NCBI GenBank assembly: GCA_002105175.1
Contig: MCGE01000001.1
Location: forward strand, 1,550,001-1,614,000
Reading direction: 5' to 3'
Source of the DNA: Absidia repens
Taxonomy: Eukaryota; Mucoromycota; Mucoromycetes; Mucorales; Cunninghamellaceae
DNA length: 64,000 nucleotides
The notes beneath the pieces are model-generated. The model worked only from the letters and a program-made list of their open reading frames with translations. It made no database searches and was not told the origin of the DNA. This document shows, piece after piece, positions 12,720-24,421 of the stretch. The translations under genes and the position numbers were made by a program. The number at the start of each line of letters is the position of its first letter. Within the stretch, counting starts at the first letter, position 1.

Positions 12720-13640
12720 TCATAACATACACCTCCCAAAAACAATGAGACTGTTCAATATCCGATGAGTATGACAGTAGAGAGATTGATGGTTAGAAAA
12801 AAAAGGATAAATTTTATTAAAACATGTACATAATCTGCAAAAATAAATAATGCAAGGCATAAGAGAGACAAAAGAACTATCCGTTATTGAAGAACGATAA
12901 CGGGCAACACCAATAAAAAAACAAGGGGGAGGGAGGGCTGATGGTGGTAAAAAAAGGATCAATTGCGTAAAGCATGAGAGAGAATAACGGGACATATTTT
13001 CATTGAAGCAAGTAAAAAGAGACATATTTTATTCGAATATAGACACCAATTATGGGCAAGCTAATACTAAACTAAGCTAATGAAGGCTTCAATAAGCCAA
13101 CTAATGGGTGGTCCAAAATCCTGAAACCAAAATGAAAGGGGTTCCCATGCATATTGTAATCCCTGAGCTGAACACCCTTCTAAACTAGACCTGACACTAA
13201 TCTAGGTCCACCATAACCTCATTGAAGTTGAATGACGAAGTAGAAAGAAAGAAATGAAAGCAAGCGAAAAAATAAAAAGGAGGAGGAAACAAACCCCACG
13301 TGGTCGGGACTCGAAAAAAATAATTTTGTTCTCATTACAGAAAACCTTCACCATTCTACAAAAAAAGGAGAAAACCTTCATCATTCACATCATATATATC
13401 TTTTCATGACAGAAATAAACAGCATGGTGGTGCTATTCTTCTGCTCCCTTGTTTTTTAGTATAGTTTTCCACACACCGTAGAATAGCCGGCTCCCCCACT
13501 GTACAGTACACTATAGAATAGTTTATCACACACCATAGCATTGTATCTTTATGTTTATTCTACAATAAAAATATTTACTGTGTACGTCTTCAATGAATGC
13601 CTTCAATAGTTTATAACGTGTTGTACGGTACAGCATTTTT
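12720..13640 (-). repeat. Dispersed repeat family, copy A (inverted)
   Basis: The reverse complement of this stretch aligns by eye with copies B, C and D. It shares the block reading CTAGTTTAGAAGG, then CTCAGGGATTACAA, then CATTTTGG. It also shares the core AATAAAATATGTCT (minus strand, about 13026-13033), followed by ACTTGCTTCAATGAAAA. The CACGTG box is at 13297-13302. On the far side, TTATTGTAGAATAAA and ATAAACTATTCTA match copy D. Ends are diffuse. No protein is encoded. Similarity is clear in blocks of 20-60 bp with indels between. Confidence 0.8.
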
Positions 13641-14069
13641 AGGTGATATAAAGAGGTTCCTCCTACTTTGGTATACCTACCTATCAAACCTTCTTCTGAG
13701 ATCCATGAACCTACGCTACGCAAGTTTATGCACTATCCGCTCTTTCAGATGAAATATCAGAGACAAAGTATCCGAATAGTTGTCAATCTGTATAAGAGAG
13801 TAAATACACAAAAACTAAATAGATAAATAAATAAAAAACACGAATGGTATTATACAAACATTTGGCCCTACATTCGGCCCTCACAACACACCATGATTCA
13901 TCATATGCCCACACCCACAAAAAAGCCCATCCCATCATACAATCGTCATAAACACAAAAGATAAAAAAAAAAGGTGTTGAAAGTGTAAAATCTTTATTTG
14001 ATAAATAACATACTAATGGACCTAAAAAACATAGAGCACCAAAAGCCATGATACTGATCAACGAGAGAT
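13641..14069. other. 3' flank of RPL15
   Basis: AT-rich sequence downstream of the eL15 stop codon on the minus strand, with no gene. The minus strand carries AATAAAGATTTTAC near 13990, a candidate poly(A) signal. Confidence 0.4.
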
Positions 14070-14798
14070 TTAACGGTAACGACGGAGAGAGAGGGTGTTG
14101 CGACGCTTCCAGCTGGCATGACGACCGGAACCACGGGTCTTGGTGAAGAGATGGCCCTTACCCTTACCACGGGACTTCTTACCGATAGCGGTGAGACCAC
14201 GAGCTTCACGACGCTTGTGGACGGCATCGACGATCCAGTTGATACGGGGGTCACGACGGATAGCCTTGTGAGAGGGATCGACAAGGATGACTTCAAAGTA
14301 CTTGTAAGTAGCGTCTTGGTTAATCCAGTAAGAGTTGAGGACACGGAGGTTGGCACACTTGCGACCGACACGTTCTTCAGCAGTGGATTGGAGAGAACGT
14401 TGGTACTTGAGTTGGTTCACACCTTCATTGACAGGCTTGCCATAAGTAGCACCCTTGGGAGCCATTCTCTTGCGGCCACCACGACGCACACGGATACGGT
14501 AAATAACGAAACCTTGCTTGGCCTTGTATCCCAAACGACGAGCCTTGTCGGGACGAGAAGGACGAGAGGCACGGTGGATCACGTTGAGCTGTCTATTTCA
14601 CAAACACACACGAATAAAAAAAAAAAAAGGGATCGGTGATCAGTTTCCTGTACATAATGATATGGCCTAGCGAGCGAAGTAGCCAGATGGAGGACATCTC
14701 ATTTACCTGTATTCCCAACAGCGAACACGGAGCAAGAAACGGAGGACATCCGATTGCTTCTTGGTTTGCAATTCTTCAAGATATTTGTAGGCACCCAT
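14070..14798 (-). CDS. RPL15: 60S ribosomal protein L15 (eL15)
   Basis: This is a structural protein of the cytosolic large ribosomal subunit. Two exons (14798-14707 and 14592-14070) splice in frame through an Arg codon, giving [12 protein letters not shown], and about 204 aa, the family's normal length. Exon 1 begins [17 protein letters not shown] and the protein ends with [11 protein letters not shown], both hallmarks of eL15. It is very basic throughout. Codon use is strongly biased toward C- and G-ending codons relative to neighbours, as expected for a highly expressed gene. A plausible 5'-UTR intron precedes the start: an acceptor GATAG|GTTTAAAACATG lies just before the ATG and a donor GCAG|GTAAAA near 15041. 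It is divergent from the mitochondrial uS2m gene. Confidence 0.97.
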
Positions 14799-15306
14799 GT
14801 TTTAAACCTATCAAAATAAAATATAATGAGATCGTTAGCAATGCATGTTTGAATTCCGCTTTGATGTGCATGGTCACCATTCTCTACCCTACTCTTGCTG
14901 AATCGAACCTCAGTTCATCCAATCCATCCATCCATCCATCCATCCATTCTATTAATATGCATCCGGTTGATACACACACTCTCTCTATTTCATCCATGTT
15001 TCGTGGTGTTTCGTAGCGTCAGTTTTTTTTTTTTTTTTACCTGCAAGGAGATGTGTCAAGCAAAAGAGAACGAATCAATCCATCGTGCTTTGATGAAAAA
15101 AAATATATTGCCCCCAATCCCCGATCAAGGACCTGCCTACCCTACCTCGGGCCACCCAACCCACCCTCGAAAAGTCTATCGCCCATCCACTCCCCCACCG
15201 AGATTCAAGTCACTTTTTTTTTTTAAGATCCCGATTATTTTCAATTCTGTGGATGTGCACCCTCCCCTCTTTTTATTTTTTTTTTGTAAAACAATCATTG
15301 AACAAT
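14799..15306. promoter_or_regulatory. Shared promoter region RPL15 / uS2m
   Basis: About 500 bp separate the two divergent ribosomal-protein starts. It contains a tandem ATCC tract (14921-14945), T runs (15020-15039, 15213-15224, 15271-15286) and a minus-strand donor-like site near 15041 that suggests an eL15 5'-UTR intron. I cannot identify specific factor sites. Confidence 0.4.
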
Positions 15307-16378
15307 ATGGCTGGTCGAACCCTTTGTCAATCATTGGTGGGTGTATCTCGCCGTTCATTCAACAAAGTACCCTCAAGTAAGCCTTTAATTTGTTTGAAAA
15401 TAGGTCAGCGGTTGTGCATACTAACCTTGTTTTCTGTTCTTAGTCAAAAATACGAGATCTATCACTCTGTCACGTCCATTATTCAACACCGACCACAATG
15501 ACACTGTATCTGTTGAAACAACCTCTGCCGAAACTCTCGGTAAGAATTTTTTTTTTGTCCGCTGGTCTAGGATGGTCTAACCCCATGAGGGCCTTGTCAT
15601 TAACCGACGCTGTATTTGTTTTGTTGCCGTAGTGCCTCCCGCTGACATATTGAAAAAGGTCTCGATGCGACGAACCATAGCACCAGCAGCAACAATGACG
15701 CCACACAACCTCAGCATTGCCAAACTTCTTGCTGCAGGACTTCATTTAGGCCATTCCACCAGTTTATGGGAGCCCGCTACTTTACCTTTTATTTTCGGTA
15801 CTCGTGAAGGCATCAGCATTATCAATTTGGAGCATACATTGGTGTATTTACGACGAGCTTGCAATGTGGCACGGGAAATTGCTTTGCGGGGTGGATCGAT
15901 TTTATTTGTGGGCACACGACCTGGCTTCCAAGATTTGACCATTGATGCGGCCCGTACATGTGAAGGTTACCATGTGTCTGGGAAATGGATCCCCGGTACC
16001 TTGACCAATGCGCACCAAGTCCTTGGCCGTCATGCCTCCCCTGACCCTGAAGACCCTGGACGCCCACCCAAGACCTACAAGCCTGATCTGATTGTTCTCT
16101 TGAATCCCCTGGAAAATAAGATTGCGATTGCCGAAGCACAATTAAACAAAATCCCTATCGTGGCCATCACCGATACCGATTACGACCCTCGTCTTGTCAC
16201 TTACCCCATCCCTGCAAACGACGATTCCATTCGTGGTGTCGAGCTCATCGCCCAAGTCATTGCCAGCGCTGCCAAGGATGGTGGGTTCCGTCGTAAACAG
16301 TTGTTGGATCAAAAGGAAAAAGAATCAAAGTTCTCCCGAAATCAGCATTATCAACAACAACAACAACAACGCCGCTAG
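15307..16378 (+). CDS. MRP4: Mitochondrial small-subunit ribosomal protein uS2m
   Basis: This is a bacterial-S2-type protein of the mitochondrial small ribosomal subunit. Three exons (15307-15376, 15445-15539, 15633-16378) read in frame for about 303 aa. The N-terminus (MAGRTLCQSLVGVSRRSFNK) is a basic Ser/Arg-rich mitochondrial presequence. The S2 core shows LLAAGLHLGHSTSLWEP, INLEHTLVYLRRA, GGSILFVGTRPGFQ, GTLTNAHQ and IPIVAITDTDYDP, the classic uS2 landmarks. The tail is a run of Gln ending in Arg-Arg. The start ATG was chosen as the only one in frame that gives a targeting sequence. Confidence 0.95.
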
Positions 16379-17009
16379 TTTTGGATGGGATTAAATAGTA
16401 TAGCTATAGTTTTAGTATAGTAGCTATGGCGACTTTTTTGACATAGTTGTAGGTTATACTCTTTATTTTTTATTTTATCTTTTATTGTTTGTACAGTTTA
16501 TTCATTTTTTATAGTTTGCCTCATTAGATTTCCATCATTGTCTCCTCTTTTTATTATGTCATTTATTACAATAATAAAGCTTTTTGTTATCATTTTTATT
16601 TTGTTTTGACTGTGTAGATCTGCATGTATATTATATACTGCGGGAAAAGAATTAGCAAAATGGGAGGGGTGGGAGATGTGTGACATGAAAAAAAGATATT
16701 GATGAAGGCGGACATACCTCTTACCTTTTTTTTTTTACTGTAGTTTTCCCTTTCGTTCTGAAAACGGGAGCGGTGCAATCCAGGAGGAACGTGAAAAATT
16801 TTGGATCTTATGGACTACGTGGTTGGGGTGTTTATGTTAAAGAAAAAACGCCTTGGCCATTTCAAGTTTCAACACCATGACTTTTACCTCCTCATAAAAA
16901 TGAACGTTGTACCAATAAACCAAATACCTTTGAATGCGGTTTCATCATCATATTTTTATGCATTCACCGCTGTTTATTATTATTATATATGTGTCCTGCA
17001 CGCATAGAC
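16379..17009. other. 3' flank of uS2m and spacer
   Basis: The 3' UTR begins with TATAGTTTTAGTATAGTAG (about 16402-16420), a motif that recurs in the CDK10 3' flank. AATAAAGC occurs near 16572. I see no gene before the next repeat copy. Confidence 0.45.
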
Positions 17010-18115
17010 ACTGTACACTGTAAACATACACATTGGAAAAGATAACACAAATGTATGAGAGACGATGTAAAAAGCAAAAAGATAAGATGTATTTTATTAA
17101 AATGTATATATAAACTATGGTGACTAAACTACACTAGTCTAATGATAATACTATGATGTATGTCTACATAAGAGCGATGGGGTGTGATGAATAAATGAAG
17201 GTAAGTTATCTGACGGTGTAAAAAAAAAAAGAACAATTTTAAATTCCGCCCACGTGAATACTTTTTTTTGAACCCTCTTTTTTTTTTTCTTCCTTCAATT
17301 CTTTCTTCACCATTCAACTTCTCTGAGGTTATGGTGATCATAGATTAGTGTCAGGACTAGTTTAGAAGGGGGTTCAAATCAGAGATTACAAGGCACATGG
17401 GGAAACTCTTTCATTTTGGATCTAGGATCTGAGGAGCACCATAAGCTGGCTTTTTGGAGTCTTCATTGGCTTAGTTTAGTTTTAGTTTGCTCGTAGTGTG
17501 TAATTTTATTTGAATAAAATATGTCTATTTTACTTGCTTCAATGAAAAATATCTGCCATTAGTCTTTCTCTCTCATGTCTCATGCAACAGATTCCTGTTT
17601 CATTACCATCAGTCACTTTCGATTAGTGTTCACTGTTGTTGAACATCAATAAAAGATGTCCTTTACCTTTCTCTTGAATTGTACACCATACTATCTTCCA
17701 CTTTACAATTGTTTCTTTAGATTAGCGTTGAACATTCTTCAAGTTCCACATTAATCCTCCTACAGATGTCGTGTTACAAAGAATAGCAGCCCCCCCCCTC
17801 GTCTTTAGTTTTAGTATCTACCAACATGTTTCAATAAAATGTGCCTTTTTATTAGCCATCCTTTGACTCATCAGATAATGAAAAATGCTAGCTACTGTAA
17901 CTGCTCCGTGAGTATCCTACCAAACACCCACTCACACTACGACTATTTTTTTCACTCATTCCCCAGAAATTTGTTGACAGCCTTAGATCTCAATATCAAA
18001 TATAGCCATATTCCCACTCTACCAATCATATTTATCGACCTGGGCTGAGCCGCCAGCATAACCTCCATTAGACTGGACATACTGTATATATACGGCTCGT
18101 TATTCTTTTTTCTGG
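17010..18115 (+). repeat. Dispersed repeat family, copy B
   Basis: This copy aligns with C and D over its whole length. The left arm begins AAATGTATGAGAGACGATGTAAA and has ATTTTATT at 17091 followed by TATATATAAACTATGG. An E-box CACGTG lies at 17251-17256. The central block TCAGGACTAGTTTAGAAGG is at 17350-17369, the right core AATAAAAT at 17513-17520, and a further AATAAAATGTGCC near 17834. The end block AGCATAACCTCCATTAGACTGGACATA (17 nt or longer matches copy D) lies near 18054. No coding capacity is apparent. Confidence 0.88.
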
Positions 18116-19148
18116 GTGTGGGTATAGTAATAAAAAGCAAGTCCAACAAACTGAAGCTGGTCGAGCCTCAAGGGAGCCGTCTATGAAGGTGCAAAATGTC
18201 GAGCCAGTAAGGATCTGCACAGCACATCTTTGTTACTGAAGCAGGGAGGCGCATTTGGGAGGAGGGGGGGGTGACAGAATAGCAAAAAATTTCCTGGAAC
18301 AGCTTTTTCGGTGAGGCAAATGTGCGGAGAATTTCAATTGTGTTCAAATAAACGTGCAAAATAAATGGCTCAGCAGACCAGAACTGTGACCACTTGTGTT
18401 TAAAATTTTTCCGTGGGACCATCATATAAAAAGGTGAGGCACTTTTTCCGTTTTCCTTTTTTTTTCTTCTTTTTGTTTTTATTATTAGAGGAGGTGGTAA
18501 GCTTATGTGTACGGGCAAACGCACGAAAAAAAAATAAAGTCATGTATTTGGCTTTTTTTTATTTTTATTTTATACCCGTGGGAAGGTCTGAGGAAAGCCA
18601 TGATGCTCTTACCGAGTAACTCGTTTATTTACGAGTGTGAGTAACCAGAAACAAATGGTAGGGGATTAGGCTTGTTCGTTGACGGATACCCTTCAAGGTA
18701 TTCTGAGGATTGCCCTTTTCTCCTTTTATTGAAATGCTTGCGGGTTTTAGTACTATGCAGTGCAATACATAAGGCTGGCATTGCCAGTAACTCGATTCAG
18801 ACTACTCTTCCCCCTCCTCGCCCTCTTTAAAAAAATGAAAATGAAAATTAAATATTATTCCTTCACTCTCATATTAACCCCACCCCACTAGTGATACACA
18901 TACGTATAGATTGTGCGTATCCTGCATCCTGTCATTCACCCACCGCCTTTATTTATAGTACACACCCTAAATATCCGTATCTTTTTATCACACACGCAAC
19001 CACTACATAATCCCCGATAATGCAATCAATATACATCAACTGACATACAATTATTCATTTCAATGATTCAAATTTTTATTTCATTTTTTATATGTATAAT
19101 AATAGTAATAATAGAGACACAACATATCTGCCTAATCAAAATCCATCA
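18116..19148. other. Spacer between repeat copy B and the acidic protein gene
   Basis: I see no gene. The sequence is AT-rich with short low-complexity open frames, plus a C-rich patch near 18810 and short direct repeats. The last 100 bp are the probable 3' UTR of the minus-strand gene that follows. Confidence 0.4.
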
Positions 19149-20097
19149 CTAAGTGCTATTGCTACTATTATCACTACCACTGTCACTAACTATAACATCG
19201 TCTTCAATATCATTGTTGTCAGCCACTAGGTCATCGTCGTCATCGTCATCGCCACCGTTGGGTTGACGACTGAACTGACTATAATCCACCTTCTTGCCTC
19301 TTGTACGTCGGCCACTATTGATAATCACTGAGGTATCTAATTCTTGACCCTCATCCTCTTTAGACAAACGAGAAATAAAGTTAGTTTTTTTCATGCATGA
19401 TTTCGTGTTCATAAAAGTCCCTCCCCATCAATATTTGCAGATTGTTTTGAAGTATATTTACCTGATAAATCATCATCATCATCATCGTCGTCATCGTCAT
19501 TGGTGGCCCTAGATTTAGATCTTGAAGAAGCTAAAGTGTTCGAAGAGGAGGAGGAACCAGTTTTTCGGCGCGAGGAAGTTCTTTTTTTGGCAGGTAAGCT
19601 ATCATCGGATTGATCTTTTTTTTTTTTGACACCAGATATAGGAAGGAAGGAGATGAGTATCATAGTGATTAAATACATTTATTTTTCCCACACACACACA
19701 GATACATCATTAACTATTTTATCTTATCCTTTTTATATACCTTCGTCGTCACTTTCGTCATCAACTATAAACCCGTCCTTCTTGCTATATCTTTCTGTAC
19801 GAGACTTGTTATTTAGCATAGAGGACGTAGTCCTGATAGGTTTGGATCTACACGGAAATGGAAGAATGAGTATATAGTGTTAGTTGGGAATCGCCAAAGT
19901 ATCTCGAGTTGGATGCCGAGCGCATTTTTTTTTTATTATTACCTTTTTGAAGCAGCTGTAGTTGAACGTCGTTTTGTTTTTGACCTTGCTCCGTAGTTGT
20001 CGCCACTATCGTCATCTTGTTCACTGGGTGATTGTTCATCATCAGTAGACCCTCTGTATCTTTTCTTGTTCGTCGGTGCGGCGTTAGCAAGCGTCAT
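19149..20097 (-). CDS. Acidic, disordered nuclear protein (unknown)
   Basis: Four exons (20097-19943, 19847-19741, 19614-19462, 19357-19149) splice in frame to about 207 aa. I do not recognise the family. The protein alternates basic clusters (KKRYRG, KTKRRS, AKKRTSSRRK, GRRTRGKKVDYSQF) with poly-Asp runs (ten and seven Asp) and a Ser/Asp-rich tail. It is predicted to be disordered and nuclear. Two patches look conserved-like: RYSKKDGFIVDDESDDE, similar in style to acidic patches of transcription elongation factors, and SGRRTRGKKVDYSQF. A histone-chaperone or chromatin-associated role is a guess from composition and from the shared 226-bp promoter with MED16. All introns have GT-AG ends. Confidence 0.72.
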
Positions 20098-20323
20098 AGG
20101 TGAGGGTATATTTGTGGAAAAGAAAAAGAAAGCACCCACATTAGAAAAAAAAAGGGGCGAGAAAAGAAAAGGTTGGCGGGGCGTTAAATTTCCATTCGCG
20201 TTCCATTCTAGGCCGTGTGACGACTCCACTCTTTTCCCGCCTGCCATCCATCCTATTTTTTTTTTTTTTTTTTCATTTTTTTCTCTTTCCCCCTCATTTA
20301 ATTTATATACACTACACTAATCG

Positions 20324-23300
20324 ATGAAAAGAAAGGCTGATACCTATACTGATAATAAAAAACGTCGACTGGGAGCTCCCCTCACCTCTATGACGAATAC
20401 GCGTTATCCTCTATCGTTTTTATTTTCCAGCATGGTTCACCGCCAATCACCCCTTTGTCTCAACAATTCGTCCCAAGGAATCGTCGTTACCGCTCCTCCC
20501 CAACCCAACAATGCCAGCGTCTATTCAATATCCGGTGATATATACGCCTTCAACAACACCTCATCTTCGTCTTCGTCTATCAAAGCAGCAGCTACACCCA
20601 CCATTAAAAAAACACCTATTCGCCTTATTGAAAATTACCACAAACAAGACACTATTACTCAACTACAATGGAATCAAAATGGCACCACACTTGTATCTGC
20701 AGATGAAACTGGAAAATTGGCTTTATGGAATCTAGAAGTAAGTGTGTGTGTGTGTTTACTTTGGAATAGTGTATTAACAATCACCTCCTTCCACCCTTTT
20801 TTGTCTATTAGAACTCGGTACAAAGTTGGTCACTCACTTATGAGGTGAATCTACGACAACCTATAGCAGCACTATTCTGGTTGAACGCGGATCGTGAAGT
20901 AAGAAACCAATTCTCTCCCACCGCTGGATATTGAAGAACGGAGTTGGAGTGGGGATGGGGAGGAGGGATCGTATATATTTACTGATGGTGGTTTTTTTTT
21001 TTTTTTTTTGTGCATATGTATAGTATGTTGTGAATAGAAACGGGAAGGATTGTGTCTTTACCAGAGAAAAGGTGCTTGGTCCACGGAATCCATTTGGTTA
21101 TCTTGCATTCATTGCAGTGACGGTCCACGGTGAAATCAGTGTGCACTATCAACGAAACGGCGCGATTTTCTCAAGTTTCTCGACTACTATACCCAAAACT
21201 GGCCATCGAGATATCAGTAGAGCGGAAACTGGATGCTACGGTATGGCACTTGCTGAATTGGACGATTGTCGACGCATCTCACACGCATCATTGAACATGG
21301 ATAAAGGTAATCAATTAATCAATTCAAATGTATACATGTTTATAAACTTATGTTTTTTATTTCTTTTATAACAGAAGGAAACGTCTATTTGGCAGCCTAT
21401 TATTCAGAAAGCTATCCAAAGGCGGTGGACTTGTACAATGTCAAGATCAAATTCCCTGGAAAATCCGACAGTGGCGCAATTTTTTGTCAACCCGTCCCCA
21501 GTTTACGATTCATCACTGCACCAGAACCTACCCTCCAGCCCATTACTGTCCCTGAAACAGCTATCACCCACATCGTTCTATCAAACTCATCACAAGGCAT
21601 CGTGCTGAATATAGGTTTCGGGGCATATGACGGTAAGATAGATATTTTGCAGAGCGACCAACCGAAAAAAAAACGGCGCAATATATATATATATATATAT
21701 ACGTTTATGTATTGATTTCTTCTCCTCTTCCTTCTTTTTTCCTTTCTTTGCTTGTTAGATTCGAAAAGCGAATACTCATGCTATTTTGGAAAATGGATCA
21801 TACAAGAAACAACACAACAAATACCTTGCAACTACTTCGATGGAAACTCGTTTGGAGATGACACTATATCAAGAAAGAGAAAAGTAAATGTTTGATTAAA
21901 GGAGGATGGGATGGAATAGAGATGAACTCACTATTTGCTATTATAGGAGCTGAAATACCAATCAGGATTTGCATTGACAGAGCGCATCATCACATCTGTA
22001 TCTTGTACCCGGTCTGGTCAACTCGGTATTGGACTCTCAGATGGTAGTATACATATGGAATATCAAGATAGGTAAATTAATAGATGATGGTTGAATGAAG
22101 GAATGGTCGTTGAACTGTTGGAACAATACTAACGTCACCGTCCCATCTCTACCCTTTTTTTTTTTTTTTTTTTTTTTTTGTGTATTAGATCTGAATTTGG
22201 ATTACTGCGTTATACGACGGATGATAAGGCGACTTCCCTCAATTCGAATTTCTGGCAAGTGGTGGGATCTCATTCATTAGAAGATGGGTTTTTTGGTAAT
22301 GAAGAGATTTATATATATAAATTTGCTGTTGATAAAGAGAATGCCTTTACTGATGGTTGTTATACTATGGTGCATTTTCGCTATTATAGATCCTGTTTTG
22401 GGCATTACTTTTTCAACTTGCGAAACACACCTTATTCACATGTTATCGTCTGGGCAGGTTGGATCAGCAAGGTTGACAACGAATGAACCCAATGACGATG
22501 CGGATCAGGATACAGGTAATAAAATAAAACATGTTCTCAGGCGAATGATATATATACATATATATATATTAACTTCATCCTACTTTTTTTTTTGGATTAC
22601 AAGGCACTATTACCACTCTTGAACAAAGCATCAAGGTCAGTTTACTCAACCAAACGGATAATTTAGACTTGATATCTGAACTCATACGGATTGGAAGGCT
22701 ACAAGGTCACAAAGGTAATAAAAAAAAGGAGGGTGGATATTGAAGGTCGGGTGATGTAATTGCTAACCTTTTTCACATGGGTAGATGTGCCTGAGCGTGT
22801 TGTCAACAATGCTTTATTGGCCTACGAATCCTTTTTTTACCAAGATGATATCAATACATTACAAGCAACACCAGGACCTGATTTGAAAAAGGACGATGAA
22901 ATCTCTGACTGGAACCTTGCGAGAAGTCGCCCAGCGTATGGACTAGCTATTGGAACATATAGGTAATCGTTTTTCTGGTCCCAAAATATATACATATATG
23001 GAATCACAAATATTGATTGGTTTTGGTCTCGTTCTTCTCATCTCCAGATATATTCCGGAGAAACGTATTGAATTCACCAATATGATCAAGGCTATTCAGC
23101 TACCTATCATCCTGGAATGCTTTATGGGCAGCTGCACTTCTGATATGGCGGATATCACGGATGTCTTGGGTAAAGGAAAATGAAACGCTATCAAAATTCA
23201 AATGAACCAGAAACTGAGATGCCATATTTATTTGTATAGACGCAACGGTCGACAGCAAGAAGCAATTATCTTTCAATCCAGGTAAAGGAATAGAAAACAG

Positions 23301-24205
23301 ATCAAAGCGGATCCCCTTCCTTACAATGACTAACTATTATTTCTACTACAGACAGTTTATGGTCCCTGGTGTCTTTATCAAGCTGGACGTTTGACTATGT
23401 TCGTTGGATCCTTAAGGAATGGAATTTGTTATTTAATAGCCGGCATCCCAAAAACTCTGGTAAATATATAGACCAACGACAAAAGGGCTGTTCACACACA
23501 ACTCACCTATGTTTTTTTATTATTATTACCAAAAGAACTCTACGATCTGTCAGCAAGACCAGTACATGCTGTTTTACTAGTACACAAAGAATCTCGCTCG
23601 TCGCTTATCCAAATCCTAATGATGATCCAACACTTTATTCAGTACGCCACCACATCCAACTATGAACTACAACATATTCCAGAAACCAAACAGCTTTTAC
23701 TACGACACATCACAACGACACTGACAAGTGAACCTGTACCGATCAAGGACATTCTCTCGTTTTTACAAGCATTGGGAAACATCAAACACCTGCAAAAGAA
23801 CAGCAACGACGAAGGTAATAATGAAAGTAGATGGTCAATCTTGGTGTCATCAAGGCTTCCGTCTGGCGAATCTTTGGATGAGTTGAAAAAGGTCACTGCG
23901 GAATACCGTGCCAAATGCGCCCTGCCTGCTATTTATCTGGAAACACACAAAGAGTACCCTGTGGATGTCATTCGCAAAAAACGCATTGTCCCCTCGGAAG
24001 GACATGTGCAAAGCTGTATCAGGTAATTTTTAGATTTTTTATTTTTATCTTTATATACTTTTTATTTTTTACTAATATTATGCTTATTATTAGGTGCCGA
24101 CAATTGTATCTCCCAGTAATCCCTAATGCTATTGATCCAACTTCCTTCTCCTCTTGGTTCCATAGTTTGACTCGCCGGTGTGTATGTGGTGGTTTATTCT
24201 TTTAG
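20324..24205 (+). CDS. MED16: Mediator complex subunit 16 (tail module)
   Basis: MED16 (Sin4 in budding yeast) belongs to the Mediator tail, which links activators to RNA polymerase II. The gene has about 16-17 short exons; exon 1 is 20324-20737. The N-terminus is basic and nuclear-localising (MKRKAD, KKRRLG). WD40-like strands follow, for example ITQLQWNQNGTTLVSADETGKLALWN and a second cluster around GQLGIGLSDGSIHMEYQDR. A helical middle region contains LDLISELIRIGRLQGHK and WTFDYVRWILKEWN. The C-terminus ends with paired cysteines, CIRCRQLYLPV and then RRCVCGGLFF, which is the characteristic MED16 zinc-binding-like tail. The total is roughly 900 aa, in the family range. Intron boundaries in the middle are approximate. 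Confidence 0.85.
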
Positions 24206-24421
24206 TGGTTTATGTCTTCATCCCCCCCCCTTTCCCCACATCAGGAGTTATATTCCTTCATTATGTGTACAAAATAAATAAAAAATCCAATGGAAACATC
24301 ACTCACTTCCATGTTTGATCCATCTATTTTTTTTTTCCGGGATTTTTTTTCCAATACCGCTCGGGCGTTCTTTTTTTTTTCCCTTCTCTGTTATCAATAG
24401 ATCTCTCACTCACTTCCACTC
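24206..24421 (+). promoter_or_regulatory. MED16 terminator / CDK10 promoter gap
   Basis: Only 216 bp separate two genes in tandem orientation. ACAAAATAAATAAAAAATCC near 24268 is a likely MED16 poly(A) signal, and two T tracts precede the CDK10 ATG. Confidence 0.35.

Noticed and set aside
14118..14639. 173-codon plus-strand frame opposite RPL15
   Set aside because: It is a shadow created by the biased codons of the ribosomal gene; it is Thr/Leu/Gly-rich and matches nothing.
14593..14706. Possible C/D snoRNA in the RPL15 intron
   Set aside because: A CTGA box is present, but no convincing RTGATGA C box at the other end.
17340..17400. B-box-like GGTTCAAATC in repeat copy B, suggesting a tRNA-derived SINE
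   Set aside because: The other copies read GGTTTCAGCTC at the same place and there is no A box at proper spacing, so a pol III origin is not supported.
18168..18524. 118-codon minus-strand frame after repeat copy B
   Set aside because: It has mixed composition with no domain and overlaps repeat-like sequence.
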